This document shows positions 34,740 to 44,780 of a DNA stretch of 64,000 nt, piece by piece; within the stretch, counting starts at the first letter, position 1; each line of letters starts with the position of its first letter. The position numbers were made by a program, and so were the translations under genes. The notes beneath the pieces were generated by a model. It was not told the origin of the DNA and did no database searches. It saw nothing but the letters and a program-made list of their open reading frames with translations. Source of the stretch: an uncultured Verrucomicrobiae bacterium (GTDB lineage Bacteria; Verrucomicrobiota; Verrucomicrobiia; Limisphaerales; AAA164-E04). The DNA lies in the NCBI GenBank assembly GCA_951813855.1, contig OX638380.1:3798876-3862875 (forward strand), read 5' to 3'.

Positions 34740-35165
34740 CGGGTTTGAATGCCATTTTGAACTGAACAATCTGACGAAAAGGGCGCATTCCCATTATCAA
34801 TGATTTCATGTTTCGTTTCTGTCAGATGATGAGTGATCTCTTTCCATACGACGTCCCTGGTTGATTGTAAGGCGGCTTCAGATCAAATATCCTCGACCAT
34901 CAACGTTTGCTTTCGAGTGGCATTCAATTGCCGTTCCAGCAAAATTACGGGAATAATCCCAAACCCCGTGATTTCGGAAACCAGTGCTGAAAGCACGAGA
35001 AGACTTTAGCTCAAGTTTGACACTTGGTGACCTCTGCCCCCCAGTATTCCCTCAGATACTCGCCACAATTGGTCAATATTCTAGACTGACGAACTGAATC
35101 AAATGACAAAAACCCAGTAAAGATTAGCTTTTTCGATTATTCAATAGTGCCAGAAAAAATCAATA
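34740..35165. other. Intergenic, about 425 bases, no recognised gene
   Basis: Nothing coding is recognised. A TTGACA at about 35019 followed by an AT-containing stretch 17 bases on could be a promoter, but support is weak. The right end of this gap probably contains the left border of the IS1634 element, which I could not define. Confidence 0.35.
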
Positions 35166-36880
35166 ATGATAGCCGCAAGGTTATTTATCCCCTACAGTGG
35201 GTTCGTTTTTATTCGCAAGACTCAAACGAAGGCCGGCAACAAGGATCCCTATTTTACTTATCGCTTGGCCCAAAATGTCAGGGACGGCCAACGCATTCGA
35301 CAGCAAACGCTACTCAATTTGGGAACTCACTTTGAGATCGAGGAATCCGATTGGACTCTGCTTGGCTCACGGATTCTCCTACTGCTGAAGAAACACTAGA
35401 CTCTTTTCGCTCTTCAATGCTCGGAGACCGTGGAAGCCAGGGCGAAAAATCTCGTCGAGAAGTTGACGGACCGGGAAGCTCAATTGGTCGCCAAGGGCTT
35501 CGGAATCATCCTCCCGAAAGGCGATTTCGAACCGGTCGACGTGGATCAGTCGGAGACCGTCCGTGGTAGTTCGGTAGGCGTAGAAACGGTCGCGTTGTGG
35601 GCGATGCAAACTTTGGGACTAGGCGACAGCCTCGAACGGCACGGCCTCAATCGAGTCCAACGCCAAGCCATCATCGGATCGATCGTGGGATGGATGGCCA
35701 ACCCCGGTTCCGAACGCCGCACCCGGACTTGGCTTCAAAAACGAAGCGCTCTGGGCGAACTAATCGATTTCGATTACCAGCAGATGGGCGGCAATCAACT
35801 CTATCGCGCCTCGGATGCCTTGGTAGCTCAGCAGGAAAAAAACGAAGCGGATCTCTCCCAGAAAGCCCTCACCCTCTTTCAGTTCAAACCCATCGTGACG
35901 CTTGATGACTTGACCAACACTTACTTCGAAGGCGAAGCCAAAGGGATTCCAGAGGCTCGCCGAGGCCATTCGAAAGAACAGCGTAACGATCGTCCTTTGT
36001 TGACTTTAGCTCTAGTCTTGGACGGGAGCGGTTGGGTTTGGCGTTCCCAAGTGTCTGCCGGCAACGTAGCCGGTGCAAGCCCCTGTCTCAAATGCTCGAG
36101 GATCTCCGGGTTCCGGTAGAGGCTCCGGTGGTCCTGGACCGGGGAGTGGCTACCGAGGAGAACCTTCAATGGCTCCGGCAGCAAGGAAGAACCTATTTGG
36201 TCGTTTCCCGTCAACGGGAACGCTCGTTTCCGGCCGACGGTGCCTTTACCAAAGTCGCTACCGCAAGCGGCCCTGAAGTTCAACTTCTCAAAGAGGAAAG
36301 GCAGGATGGCGAAGTCGTCCTTTATTGTCGTTCCGAGCAACGGGAAGAGAAAGAACGAGCGATGCACCAATTATCGGCCGAGCGTTTGATCAAGGAACTT
36401 CAGAAATGGCACGACGGCCTCGGTTCCCCCGGAAAGACCAAGACTCTGGAGGGAGTGCATCAACGAATCGTCCGTCTCAAGCAACGATACTCCCGTGCCG
36501 CCCAACATTACCGAATCCAGGTTCTTCCCGACGATCAGAAACCGCATAACGCCAAAGCGGTCACTTGGGAATATCAGTCCCAACCGGGTTCCAAGACCAC
36601 CCATCCAGGAGTCTGTTGCCTCCGTTCCAACCTCGCTCACTGGGACGAACAGCAAAGGTGGCAAACCTGCGTGACTCTGACCGAACTGGAAGCCGTCTTC
36701 CGGTCACTCAAATCCGAATTGGGGTTGCGCCCCATCTACCACCAAATCACAAAACGAGCCAAAGGACATCTGTTCCTCACCGTATTAGCTTATCGGTTGG
36801 TGTCTACCATTCGCACGCGGCTTTGCGAAGCGAAAATCAATATCTTGAATCTTTCGCTCTATATGTATGTGTGTGGCTGA
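35166..36880 (+). pseudogene. IS1634-family transposase, broken by one stop and one frameshift
   Basis: The N-terminal piece FIRKTQTKAGNKDPYFTYRL, then VRDGQRIRQQTLLNLG, is the family start. An in-frame TAG at 35397 follows; the same frame resumes (EARAKNLVEKL, ERHGLNRVQRQAIIGSIVGWMA, YRASDALV, NTYFEGEAKG, RRGHSKEQRNDRPLLTLALVLD), then shifts near 36060-36090 to the frame with PVVLDRGVATEENLQWLRQQG, ELEAVFRSLKSELGLRPIYHQ and a C-terminal helix. About 570 codons if repaired. The terminal repeats could not be located with confidence. Confidence 0.88.
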
Positions 36881-36991
36881 TGATCAAACGATGGTCGCCT
36901 TCGAGATACCCGAATCGAGATCAAAGAATTTAAGTTCAGACTTTCGGATATGACAGTACTTTCCACTGTAGCTGCAATTCCCGCTCTGGGC

Positions 36992-37015
36992 GTTTGTGTC
37001 CCATTTGGTGGGGTA
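36992..37015 (+). repeat. Left terminal inverted repeat of copy B
   Basis: GTTTGTGTCCCATTTGG followed by TGGGGTA. Imperfect inverse of 40227-40250. Confidence 0.6.
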
Positions 37016-37157
37016 GGAGTGAATTCCCGGGGGCACCAAACGAAGGGAGCGTAGCGATCGTAGTTTGGGGCCTCCGGGACTCGAAAGATTTCGAGTAATC
37101 GGTCTCCTCCATGGACTTTTGGCAGATTGGGATTATCGCCCAATCAAGGAAGAAATA

Positions 37158-38356
37158 TTGGAGTTTAACGATCCGAACCAACCGAGACCAGATCCCCCCG
37201 AGTTAGATGGAGATCCGAATCTGTTCCGGGAAATGATACGCCAACAGGCGCAACAGATCATGGAAGAGTAAGTCGCCGCCTTGATCGGGGCGGAGTCAGG
37301 CGAAAAAAATCCCGAACGCACCACGTGGCGCAACGGCTATCGAGCTCGAGCTGGGAAGACGCGGGCCGGCGAAGTGGAGTTGCCGATCCCCAAATTGCGC
37401 CACGGCAGTTACTTTCCCTCCTTTCTGCCCCCGCGCCGGCTCTCGGAAGCCGCGTTGACTTCGGTCATTCAAGAAGCCTGCGTGCCAGAGATCTCGACGC
37501 GCAACGTCGATCGCCTGTGCCAGACATGGGCTTGAGCGGTGTCAAGCGCAGCGAAGTTTCCCGCCAGTGCCAGGAACTCGATACTCGCGTGGGATCGTTC
37601 CTGGATCGACCGCTCGAAGGCCAGTGGCCGTTTCTTTGGTTGGATGCCACTTGCGTCAAGGTTCGGGAAAGCGGTCGCATCGTCTCGGTAGCCGCTACTC
37701 TGGCACTGGGCGACAACGACCAGGGCCGTCGCGAGGTGCCGGGACTCAAAATCGGCTGCAGCGAAGCGGACACGTTCTGGACCGATTTCCTCCGGAAACT
37801 GCTGCGCCGTGGACTTCGCGGCGTGCCATTGGTAATCTCCGATCACCATCAAGGATTGGAAGCTGCCATTCAGCGCACGCTGGCCACTTCGTGGCAACGT
37901 TGCAAAGTGCATTTCTTGCGTCATCTCCTGGCTCATGTCCGCCAAGGCGAGCGAGCGGCGATCAGAAGCCAGGTTCGCACTGTTTTCGCCTTTCGGCAAC
38001 TAGTCTCGGCTCAACAACAATGGGGCAAGATCGAGGAATTGAGGAGCCGATTTCCTATGGTAACCCAACTGAGGGACGAGGCCGAATCGGAAGTTCTCGC
38101 CTATCTTTCCTACCCCGAAAGCCGGCACGCCAAAATCTGCAGCGCCATTCCGATCAAACGCTTGAACCAGAAAATCAAACGCCGCTCCCGAACCGTCGAA
38201 ATCTTTCCCTGCGAGTCCGCCATCCTCCGCTTGGTCGGGGCCTTGTTGATCGAGCTGAATGACGCATGGGCCGTGGCGCGAAGTTATCTGAACCTCGCGG
38301 ATTTGGCTCGGGGTTGCGACACCGACAAGACTGACTCGGAGCCGGATCACCAGTGA
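37158..38356 (+). pseudogene. IS256-family transposase, first of pair, copy B
   Basis: TTG start at 37158 after AAGGAAG. A TAA at 37269 (within IMEE-stop-VAAL) and a frameshift near 37530 break it. The central and C-terminal parts are long and readable: WPFLWLDATCVKVRESG (first Asp), VISDHHQGLEAAI (second Asp). The Glu region reads IPIKRLNQKIKRR, where copy A has NPIERLNQEIKRR, so the expected catalytic Glu is lost here. Confidence 0.85.
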
Positions 38357-38471
38357 CCCGATTGTCGGCGAAACCGGAAATCGCTCTCAGATTCGACTTA
38401 CCGTCATCCCGGGTTGCCATCAGAGTCTCGGCATTTCGTCGTAGAACCAAAATCTCCGAAACCATCCCGAG

Positions 38472-39701
38472 ATGACGACCGACACCCAAACAGCTTGGCT
38501 AACGCAAGTCAAGCTGCCTGCGGGCAATTTCCTTCGGGAACTGATGAGTTGCACTTTGAATTGGATCATGGAAAAGGAAGTGGCCACTCTCATCGGCGCC
38601 CGGCCTCAGCAGTGCCGTTCCCAACGATCCAACCAACGCAATGGCTATCGGAAACGAGGCTGGAAAACTTGTGTCGGCTACCTCGAATTGCTGATTCCCG
38701 AGCTCTGGAAAGGCAGCTGCTTTCCCCAGTTCCTGACCCGGCGCTGTCTCGTCGAAGAGACCTTGCTCGGCGTCGTTCGGGAGGCTTGGGTGCCGGGCGT
38801 TTCCACTCGAAGCATGAAGCGACTCGCCGGAGAGTGGGGAACAATGAACTTCTCTCGCAGCCAAGGGTCCCGAATCTGCCGGGAACTCGATCAACGGGTT
38901 CAAGAGTTTCGCCAACGCCCGATCAAGAGCGACTGGATGTTTCTCTGGCTCGACGCCGCCTATTGGAAAGTCCGCCGCGACGGACACGTCCGGTCATCGC
39001 CGTCTTGATCGCCTTGGGAGTCGATTCGGAAGGATGCCGCGAGGTGTTGGGGTTGGATGTCGTCTCCAGCGAATTCCGGCAAAGCTGGTCCAAGTTCCTC
39101 CGATCGTTGCCGAACCGCAGTTTGAAACCGTCCGGCTGACCATCTCCGACGAACACGAAGGCCTCAAGGCCGCGATCGCAGCGGTGATGCCTTCGCGGTG
39201 ACAACGTTGCCGAGTGCCTTTCATGCTGAATTTTCTGACGCATGTCCCCCGGAGCGATCAAGCCCGAGTCGCCGAACTGGTCCGATCCGCTTTTCGAACG
39301 GACGAGCCCGAAATGCTCGGGAACCGTCCGAATCCCTGGCGAATCCCGCCCCCTCCGAGGCGAATCGGCCGAGCGAATCCCCGTACCGTCGGCAACAGGT
39401 GGCCGATCAATTGGCAGCTCAATAAACCCAGGTCTCGGAAACGATGATCCATACCCAAAACGATGTCTTGGCGTCTCAGCAGTTTCCCCTCGCTTGGCAG
39501 AACCAATTTCACAGCACCAATCCAATCGAACGACTCAACCGGGTAATCAAACGGCGCACGGATGCCGCAGGCGTCTTTCCTAACGTCGACTCGGTCTTTC
39601 GCCTCGTGGGCACCTTGCTCCGGCAGCAAAACCGCCAGTGGCAGAACGAGAAATACTACTTGGATCCCGGGTTGATCCAACAAATCGTCGCCGGCGCTTG
39701 A
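38472..39701 (+). pseudogene. IS256-family transposase, second of pair, copy B
   Basis: ATG at 38472 (MTTDTQTAWLTQVKLP). Open until about 39008, with LIGARPQQCRSQRSNQRNGYRKRGW, VREAWVPGVSTRSMKRLAGEWG and MFLWLDAAYWKVRRDGH, then frameshifts. Later parts include LTISDEHEGLKAAI, VPFMLNFLTHV and NPIERLNRVIKRRTDA. The C-terminal end is open to 39701. Confidence 0.83.
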
Positions 39702-40226
39702 CCGTTCGCCGCTAGCGGGGGGTTGGCCCCCGTCAATCGGATGGGCGCTGAGATGGCCCGCACTCTCAGGTTCCATTCCTGGGAAGACGTGTTTCCAGGA
39801 ACTTTTTTTCCCAAGTAGTTTTTTCAAGTAGCGTCAAGGGACGCGTGGCGGAATTGACCACCGCCACGCACCGAAGTGACATCCTGCCGGGTGTCACGCG
39901 ATCCGGAGTTGGATGGACCCTCCAGATTGCGGGCGAAAACCCTCCGAAGTAGCTCTCCTGACCTCTGCCGAGTCGCTATCTTGACCCATCCCAGGAGACG
40001 CGGTGCCAAGGGCCGTAAACGAGCTCTGAACCGAACGAGTGCCGCGGCCGCAGGTCGTTACGCATGAAACCCGCAAGGGGAATTTCGGCCCACTGAAAAA
40101 AAGTCTAGTCCCTTACCTTGATCTCGGCATGCTGCCCCGAAATCCCGACTTGGATCGGGATGGCAATCGTGGTGATCCAGACTCTGCCGAGGAGCCCGAA
40201 CTGAGCTGCTCTGCCGAAGAGTTAGT

Positions 40227-40250
40227 TACACCACTACTTGGGACTCAATC
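40227..40250 (+). repeat. Right terminal inverted repeat of copy B
   Basis: Ends TACACCACTACTTGGGACTC AATC. It lies 77 bases before the small membrane-protein gene. Confidence 0.6.
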
Positions 40251-40327
40251 GAGGTTCGTAACGGGTTTTTCGTCGGCCGAGCAAATTGGGTCTTGCCGCA
40301 AGCGGCGTAGTCGTTAGAATGAGGGCC

Positions 40328-40510
40328 ATGTTAGGCAAGCTCTTGGCTGCTACCGCCCTTTACGTTTTTTTCGGCCTGGTGTTCGGGGGAGCCATTCTTT
40401 GGTTGATGTACTCCGACGGCGGGGTTCTTTCCCGCGTGTGGCCATTGGGTGTCGTCTCGGTGGCTTATACCGTCTTTTTCATGCGGGTCGGATGTTGGAA
40501 CGAGCATTGA
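40328..40510 (+). CDS. Small membrane protein, two predicted helices
   Basis: 60 residues from the ATG at 40328, with GAGGG just upstream (very short spacing). Two hydrophobic stretches (about 3-26 and 36-52) flank a short polar loop. I do not recognise the family. It starts 77 bases after the right end of copy B and has no clear partner gene. Confidence 0.5.
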   Translation: MLGKLLAATALYVFFGLVFGGAILWLMYSDGGVLSRVWPLGVVSVAYTVFFMRVGCWNEH

Positions 40511-41014
40511 CGTTCCGGGGGAGCGGCGAATCAGCGATAATCCATCCTGCTTTGACCCGATTTCGATCGGGATGGTCCCATCTTCACGTAGGCCGGACGC
40601 CAGCTGGTCTCTAAGTTTGACCGTCGCCGAAAAGCTTAGGAGCGTTTGCGGTCCGAGAGCGCGGCGATCGTTTCGGTTTTTTAGGCGGATCCCGTTTCAA
40701 CGCCGTCTCTGGCCCTTGATTCGATTGTTGCGAATGACGGCATCCGCCCGGAATTGATCCTCGCTTGCCGGATTGTTGTCCCCCGGTTTTACCGGTAGCG
40801 CTGTTCTTCCGGGTTAGTTGCGATCCATTGGTTCGGAGAACGATCGGACGGAATTCCACGCCTCGATTCAGCTCCGACAAACGGGCCAGTCAACAGGCGG
40901 TGAGCTGCGATAATCCCGAATTCCGTCGTAGCCCTTCGCCCTGAATGATTGCTTTTTATCAATCGGTGATGGTGACGCGATTCGCTGTTGCGGTCCGGCA
41001 CCCAAGATCACTGG
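40511..41014. other. Intergenic, about 500 bases, no recognised gene
   Basis: Several short open frames, none with recognisable motifs. It probably holds decayed chromosomal DNA at the island's right edge. Confidence 0.4.
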
Positions 41015-41330
41015 CATCCCGTCTTTGGCCTAGGCTCGATAGGGGCGGACGTTGCGGTCTCGAAGTCGGCCCGGATTCAGGTGAGGACCGGAGGAATGAT
41101 TATGCCGACGACGTTGGTGTCGCCGAGTACCGTTCCGCTTTGAATTCCACCGCTTGCCATCCAGATGTAGCAGCGGCACGTTTGACGGCTTCGTTCGAAA
41201 CTGGTGTTGGTGATGCCCCTTCGGCTGGAGGAGGTGAGTTCATATTTCCCGCCCCGGATCACGAGCGTTTCGTCCCGCAACCCTCGCGGTTTGAGGTTGG
41301 AGATCAGAGCGGCCGAGGCCTACTCGGTGC
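41015..41330 (-). pseudogene. Remnant of a DUF1501 gene 3' end
   Basis: The block matches the end of the intact DUF1501 gene and its downstream flank (47695-48130), with substitutions and an internal deletion of roughly 140 bases. Readable pieces on the minus strand: DETLVIRGGKYELT, GITNTSF, CYIWMASGGIQSGTV and the final PPVLT (intact gene: DETLVIWGGEFGRT, NITKTSF, CYSVWMAGGGIQGGTV, HPVLT). No 5' part remains. Confidence 0.8.
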
Positions 41331-41490
41331 CGAGGTGCCTTCCCGGTCCGAAACGAACCGTAAGCTTAATCGACGCGGTAATCGGCCGGTGGAAAGTTTG
41401 CCGAACCGGTGCCCGATCGTTCGGGTTTTCTTTGGAAACGGCCCATACTTCACCTGTCAACCAAGCGAAGACGGTAAAATAGCCGGAAAA

Positions 41491-43233
41491 TCAAATTTCC
41501 TCTGCGACCTGTAATTCCTCCGCAATCCGTTGCTGCCAAGGCGTCAAATGCCCCCTGGTCAAACCCTCGAGAATCGATTTGAAATACGAATCGTACAACG
41601 TCGCTTCCCTCAGATATGGATTTATCGAGAATAGTCTATTGATAGCCCATGCCGCAGGAGAATCCTTCAATACGCGTTCCCGTAGTTCCTGTTCTCCGGC
41701 ATCAGAGATCAAGACCAGGGCCAGAGCCCGCTCTCGTTGCCGGGGCGATAATCGCAGCTGCAGATCCATATTAGCGACGGCAAATTCGCCTAAGGCTTTC
41801 ATTCCGGACGTTCGACGTTCCCGGCAATCGCGAAGCCATCCGGCATAGGTCTCGAACGAAACGATTTTCCTGATCGTTTTCTGATAGATGGAATTGCCGA
41901 GCAAGCGATCGAGATCGATGTCCCAGATGCCGTAAGTTGCGAAGTAATAAATCTGATCCTCAGTCCGTCCAGGGTCGCGAGGGTAAGAGTCGTTGAACTC
42001 TTGAGTCCAAAACTTTACGGCACCTTGAGCTCCCGCATAGTATGTTTTTACCGCTTCATCCCGTTGCACCCCCAAATCAGCTGCTTGAAGATTCAGCAGC
42101 AGCATAGCGGCACGTTCCATAATCTTTTTCTCATACGTGCCGTAATTTCTATCGTCTCCCGCCAAAAACCCAACTGATCCCCGATTGTTCATGGTGATTT
42201 GAATTTGACTTAACTGGCGAAACTTCATCGCCAGGTCTTCGATTCTTTCGACTTCGAACATCTCCTGGCTTATCCGTTCCCATTCTTGTTTCAACTGAGC
42301 GTCTTTCATCTGGGCGAACCTCTCCGCCATAGGCCCCGCTAATCCCCGATTGTTCATCACGCGTTGAATGCGAACTAACCGAAAAAAAGCTCTCTTCAGA
42401 TCGAAGTCTTCTTCGGGCATGAATAAGTTTTTCAGGGCCTTGATCATTTTCTGCGTTATCCGATGCCGTTCCTGTTCCAACTGATTGTCGTCCATCCGTT
42501 CCAACCGAACGAAGGCTTCATTCTCGTCTTCGAAATCTCCGGTAATAATTAACTGCAGAAGTTTAGCTTGGTCCTCGGGCAAGCTTAGCGACGGATCCAG
42601 GGGAGGAAGCGAGAGGGTGTGGAGCAGAGAAAGAAAGATGATTCGTCCCTTTTTCAACGCCGCAGTAAATCCTTCTACGTTTTTCCACTCTCTCATCCTT
42701 CGGATCCAAGCCGAACGGTCGGCTTCGGGAAAAAGCGCTAGCTCGTCAATCCAGGTGAACGCCAAATTGCCGATGGCGTCTCCGAACCGCTCTTGGCGTC
42801 TTCTTTCCAGATTTTCGATTGCGTTCAGCCATTGAAGAACTTGATTGCGGGCGATGTCCGGCTCGTGTTCAGATCCGGACGACAAGGCCTCACGCAGCCG
42901 TTCCGGATCCAAGACGATCTTGTCGCCCTGAACTCTTGCCAGAGAACGGATCCGTTCCTGTAAAATCGAAGCCTCTCCGGCTTCCAGCACCTTTTCCTGT
43001 ACCCCGAGCCAAATGCGGTGTTCCCATTCGGTCATGGATTCCGCAGCGGAATCCATGGTTTCTGCCGCCTTTCCGAATTCCCACGAAGCGGCAAGAATCA
43101 GCAGGGCGACGATCGCGAAAAATCCGTTCGGGTAACGGTTCGCCGGCAGCTTGACGTTCCGAGAACTCTGTTCCGGGCCGAAAACCGCCGTTTCGAATCC
43201 GGCGATCGGACGTTCTTGGTTGCCGGCACTCAT
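41491..43233 (-). CDS. Membrane-anchored helical protein of unknown function, paralogue of 46007-47401
   Basis: 580 residues. One transmembrane helix at about 37-55 (GFFAIVALLILAASW) follows a cytoplasmic or cleaved N-terminus; the rest is polar and mostly helical. Two blocks are shared with the gene at 46007: FTWIDELALFPEADRSAWIRRM (against LSWIDELLFIAAEDRQAWLQVM) and the C-terminal LSPRQRERALALVL plus GHLTPWQQRIAEEL. It contains two internal half-repeats (NNRGLAGPMAERFAQMKDAQLKQE and NNRGSVGFLAG). No known fold is recognised. The ATG at 43233 overlaps the previous stop as ATGA; it is the last gene of the operon. Confidence 0.75.
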   Translation of the reverse strand: MSAGNQERPIAGFETAVFGPEQSSRNVKLPANRYPNGFFAIVALLILAASWEFGKAAETMDSAAESMTEWEHRIWLGVQEKVLEAGEASILQERIRSLARVQGDKIVLDPERLREALSSGSEHEPDIARNQVLQWLNAIENLERRRQERFGDAIGNLAFTWIDELALFPEADRSAWIRRMREWKNVEGFTAALKKGRIIFLSLLHTLSLPPLDPSLSLPEDQAKLLQLIITGDFEDENEAFVRLERMDDNQLEQERHRITQKMIKALKNLFMPEEDFDLKRAFFRLVRIQRVMNNRGLAGPMAERFAQMKDAQLKQEWERISQEMFEVERIEDLAMKFRQLSQIQITMNNRGSVGFLAGDDRNYGTYEKKIMERAAMLLLNLQAADLGVQRDEAVKTYYAGAQGAVKFWTQEFNDSYPRDPGRTEDQIYYFATYGIWDIDLDRLLGNSIYQKTIRKIVSFETYAGWLRDCRERRTSGMKALGEFAVANMDLQLRLSPRQRERALALVLISDAGEQELRERVLKDSPAAWAINRLFSINPYLREATLYDSYFKSILEGLTRGHLTPWQQRIAEELQVAEEI

Positions 43234-44762
43234 GGAATTGGATTCTCCTCGGGTGACGGTCCGGGATCAGGGTGCCGGTTCGAATCGTTCGGCAGGGCGG
43301 CATTCGATTTGATTACCCAAGTATCGAATCCTCCTAAGTTGTACTCGGCAAGAAAATCTCCTAAGGTGAGAGTATGAAGTTCACCGAACGGAATCAAGCA
43401 ACGGCCGAAAACGGGAGATTCTAGCGCTAGCTGATCTTCCTCGACGCTGAGTCCTTCGAACTGCAGATCCAGATCTAGAAAAGACTTGGTCATGACACGG
43501 ATAAGGTTTCGCTCCGCGACCCTTTCGGGCGGGACCATCCTGACGATCAAACGAATGCGGTTTCGTTCAAAAGTCAATTCCCGCCGCTTGAGTCGCAACC
43601 GCACCGAATCTTCGTCGATCCCGAGCAGTTCACCCCTCAGGACGTCTCCGTTATTAGCCACTATCAAATATGAGGCCGGTTGCGCCGGCGACGAATGAGG
43701 AAGACGCAAGGCGTTTTCAATCCTTTCGACAAGTTTATCGCTTTCGTCAGCCTTTGAATTTGGAGAATTGGGGTTCCTGCCGGCTAGTTCGGCAGATTCC
43801 GGCCGTTCGGGATTCACTCTGATCAAAGTGGCAATCCAGTCGATTCGACTATCGTCCTGGTGAGGATACAGAGCGAATTCGACGGCCCGGAGATGACGAA
43901 CGTCAATCGTGCTTCGTCCCAAGTCCGGGGTTTGGATCACCAGTTGATCCTCGCGAAACGACACTACGCGGCAGGGTATGGCCGCACCCCCGAGCAACCA
44001 GATTTGATTCGGATAAGTGATGGCCGAAAAAGTTGCCCGAGTCGAAAGATCGAATTGGAACTGGCCGACGAACCGGGATTCGACGGCCTGAGGTTCGATC
44101 GCTCCCAAGGGCAACCACCAGAGCGGTTCGGCTCCTTCACGGAACTGCAACTTTCCATAGAAAAATTCATGAGGCGTCCTGAGCGACGCCCGATCTAGCG
44201 AAACCGCTTCGTAGCGACCCGAAGGCGCGGCCAACAAATCGATGTTTTCCAAGTCGAATTCCGAGCGGTAACTCAAACCTTCGGAGTCGAGAAACGAAAC
44301 GCGCTCTAATCCTTTTCGAGCACAGATCAAGGGAGTCTCGGTCAGGCCGGTGGCTAAAACCATCGATTCCCGGTCGATATTCAGCAAGCGTCCGCCGAGC
44401 ACGGTATTCTGGCCGTAATTCAGCTTTACCTCGGCGACTTCAGGCGTCGTCTTTACGGGAGCGTGCATTACCCGGTCCACTTGTTCCAACGTTACTACTC
44501 GACGCTCGGTCCCGGAGATGATCGTCCAGGTATCGGTAGTCGCCTCATGGTGGAGACGCCCCGGCAATATCTTTCCCCCGATCAGACGCACCCGATCCTG
44601 ATCGTCCAGGGTTTGCCGGGAAAAATTTCCGCCTTCCAGGGAAATTCGCTCCACGGTCAAATTATGTCCCTCGTTCACCAGACAGACGCCCAGGGAACCG
44701 GAATCGATCCGAGCGCCATGCCAACGAACCAATAATCGATCGTCTGGAGAAAAGACCGACAA
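43230..44762 (-). CDS. Secreted beta-rich protein, C-terminal part of a probably split gene
   Basis: 510 residues from a TTG at 44762, with GGAAG about ten bases upstream. No signal peptide. Repeated short beta modules appear, such as GDVLRGELLGIDEDSVRLRLKRRELTFERNRIRLIV and NTVLGGRLLNIDRESMVLATG. The first 60 residues (RLLVRWHG, LGVCLVNEGHNLTVERISL) look like the second half of a LamG-like sandwich whose first half is the end of the preceding gene. The two frames are the same, separated only by TAA at 44781-44783. It may thus be the tail of one 925-residue protein, expressed by reinitiation or readthrough, or not at all. Confidence 0.7.
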   Translation of the reverse strand: MSVFSPDDRLLVRWHGARIDSGSLGVCLVNEGHNLTVERISLEGGNFSRQTLDDQDRVRLIGGKILPGRLHHEATTDTWTIISGTERRVVTLEQVDRVMHAPVKTTPEVAEVKLNYGQNTVLGGRLLNIDRESMVLATGLTETPLICARKGLERVSFLDSEGLSYRSEFDLENIDLLAAPSGRYEAVSLDRASLRTPHEFFYGKLQFREGAEPLWWLPLGAIEPQAVESRFVGQFQFDLSTRATFSAITYPNQIWLLGGAAIPCRVVSFREDQLVIQTPDLGRSTIDVRHLRAVEFALYPHQDDSRIDWIATLIRVNPERPESAELAGRNPNSPNSKADESDKLVERIENALRLPHSSPAQPASYLIVANNGDVLRGELLGIDEDSVRLRLKRRELTFERNRIRLIVRMVPPERVAERNLIRVMTKSFLDLDLQFEGLSVEEDQLALESPVFGRCLIPFGELHTLTLGDFLAEYNLGGFDTWVIKSNAALPNDSNRHPDPGPSPEENPIP

Positions 44763-44780
44763 CTTTCTGTTGCTTCCATC

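Larger units (their letters stand above)
36992..40250 (+). mobile_element. Twin IS256-type unit, copy B (3.26 kb, decayed)
   Basis: It has the same order and orientation as copy A: left end, transposase 1, transposase 2, non-coding right arm. Identity is high over the whole length. It keeps about 70 bases near the left end (TGGGGTAGGAGTGAATTCCC onward) that copy A lacks. The flanks (CTCTGGGC on the left, GAGGTTCG on the right) show no target duplication. Confidence 0.8.

Noticed and set aside
33105-34809. Long open frames on the minus strand opposite the RCC1 gene (up to about 360 codons), rich in Pro, Arg and Ser
   Set aside because: They arise from the 117-base periodicity of the coding strand. 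The repeat length is divisible by three, so any frame without a stop in one unit stays open. The plus-strand protein has a signal peptide and a known fold.
21140-40250. The two direct copies of the IS256-type unit acting as a composite transposon carrying the ABC and RCC1 genes
   Set aside because: The outer flanks show no target duplication, both transposase pairs are broken, and the interior holds further fragments of the unit in both orientations. Independent events fit better, but an old composite cannot be excluded.
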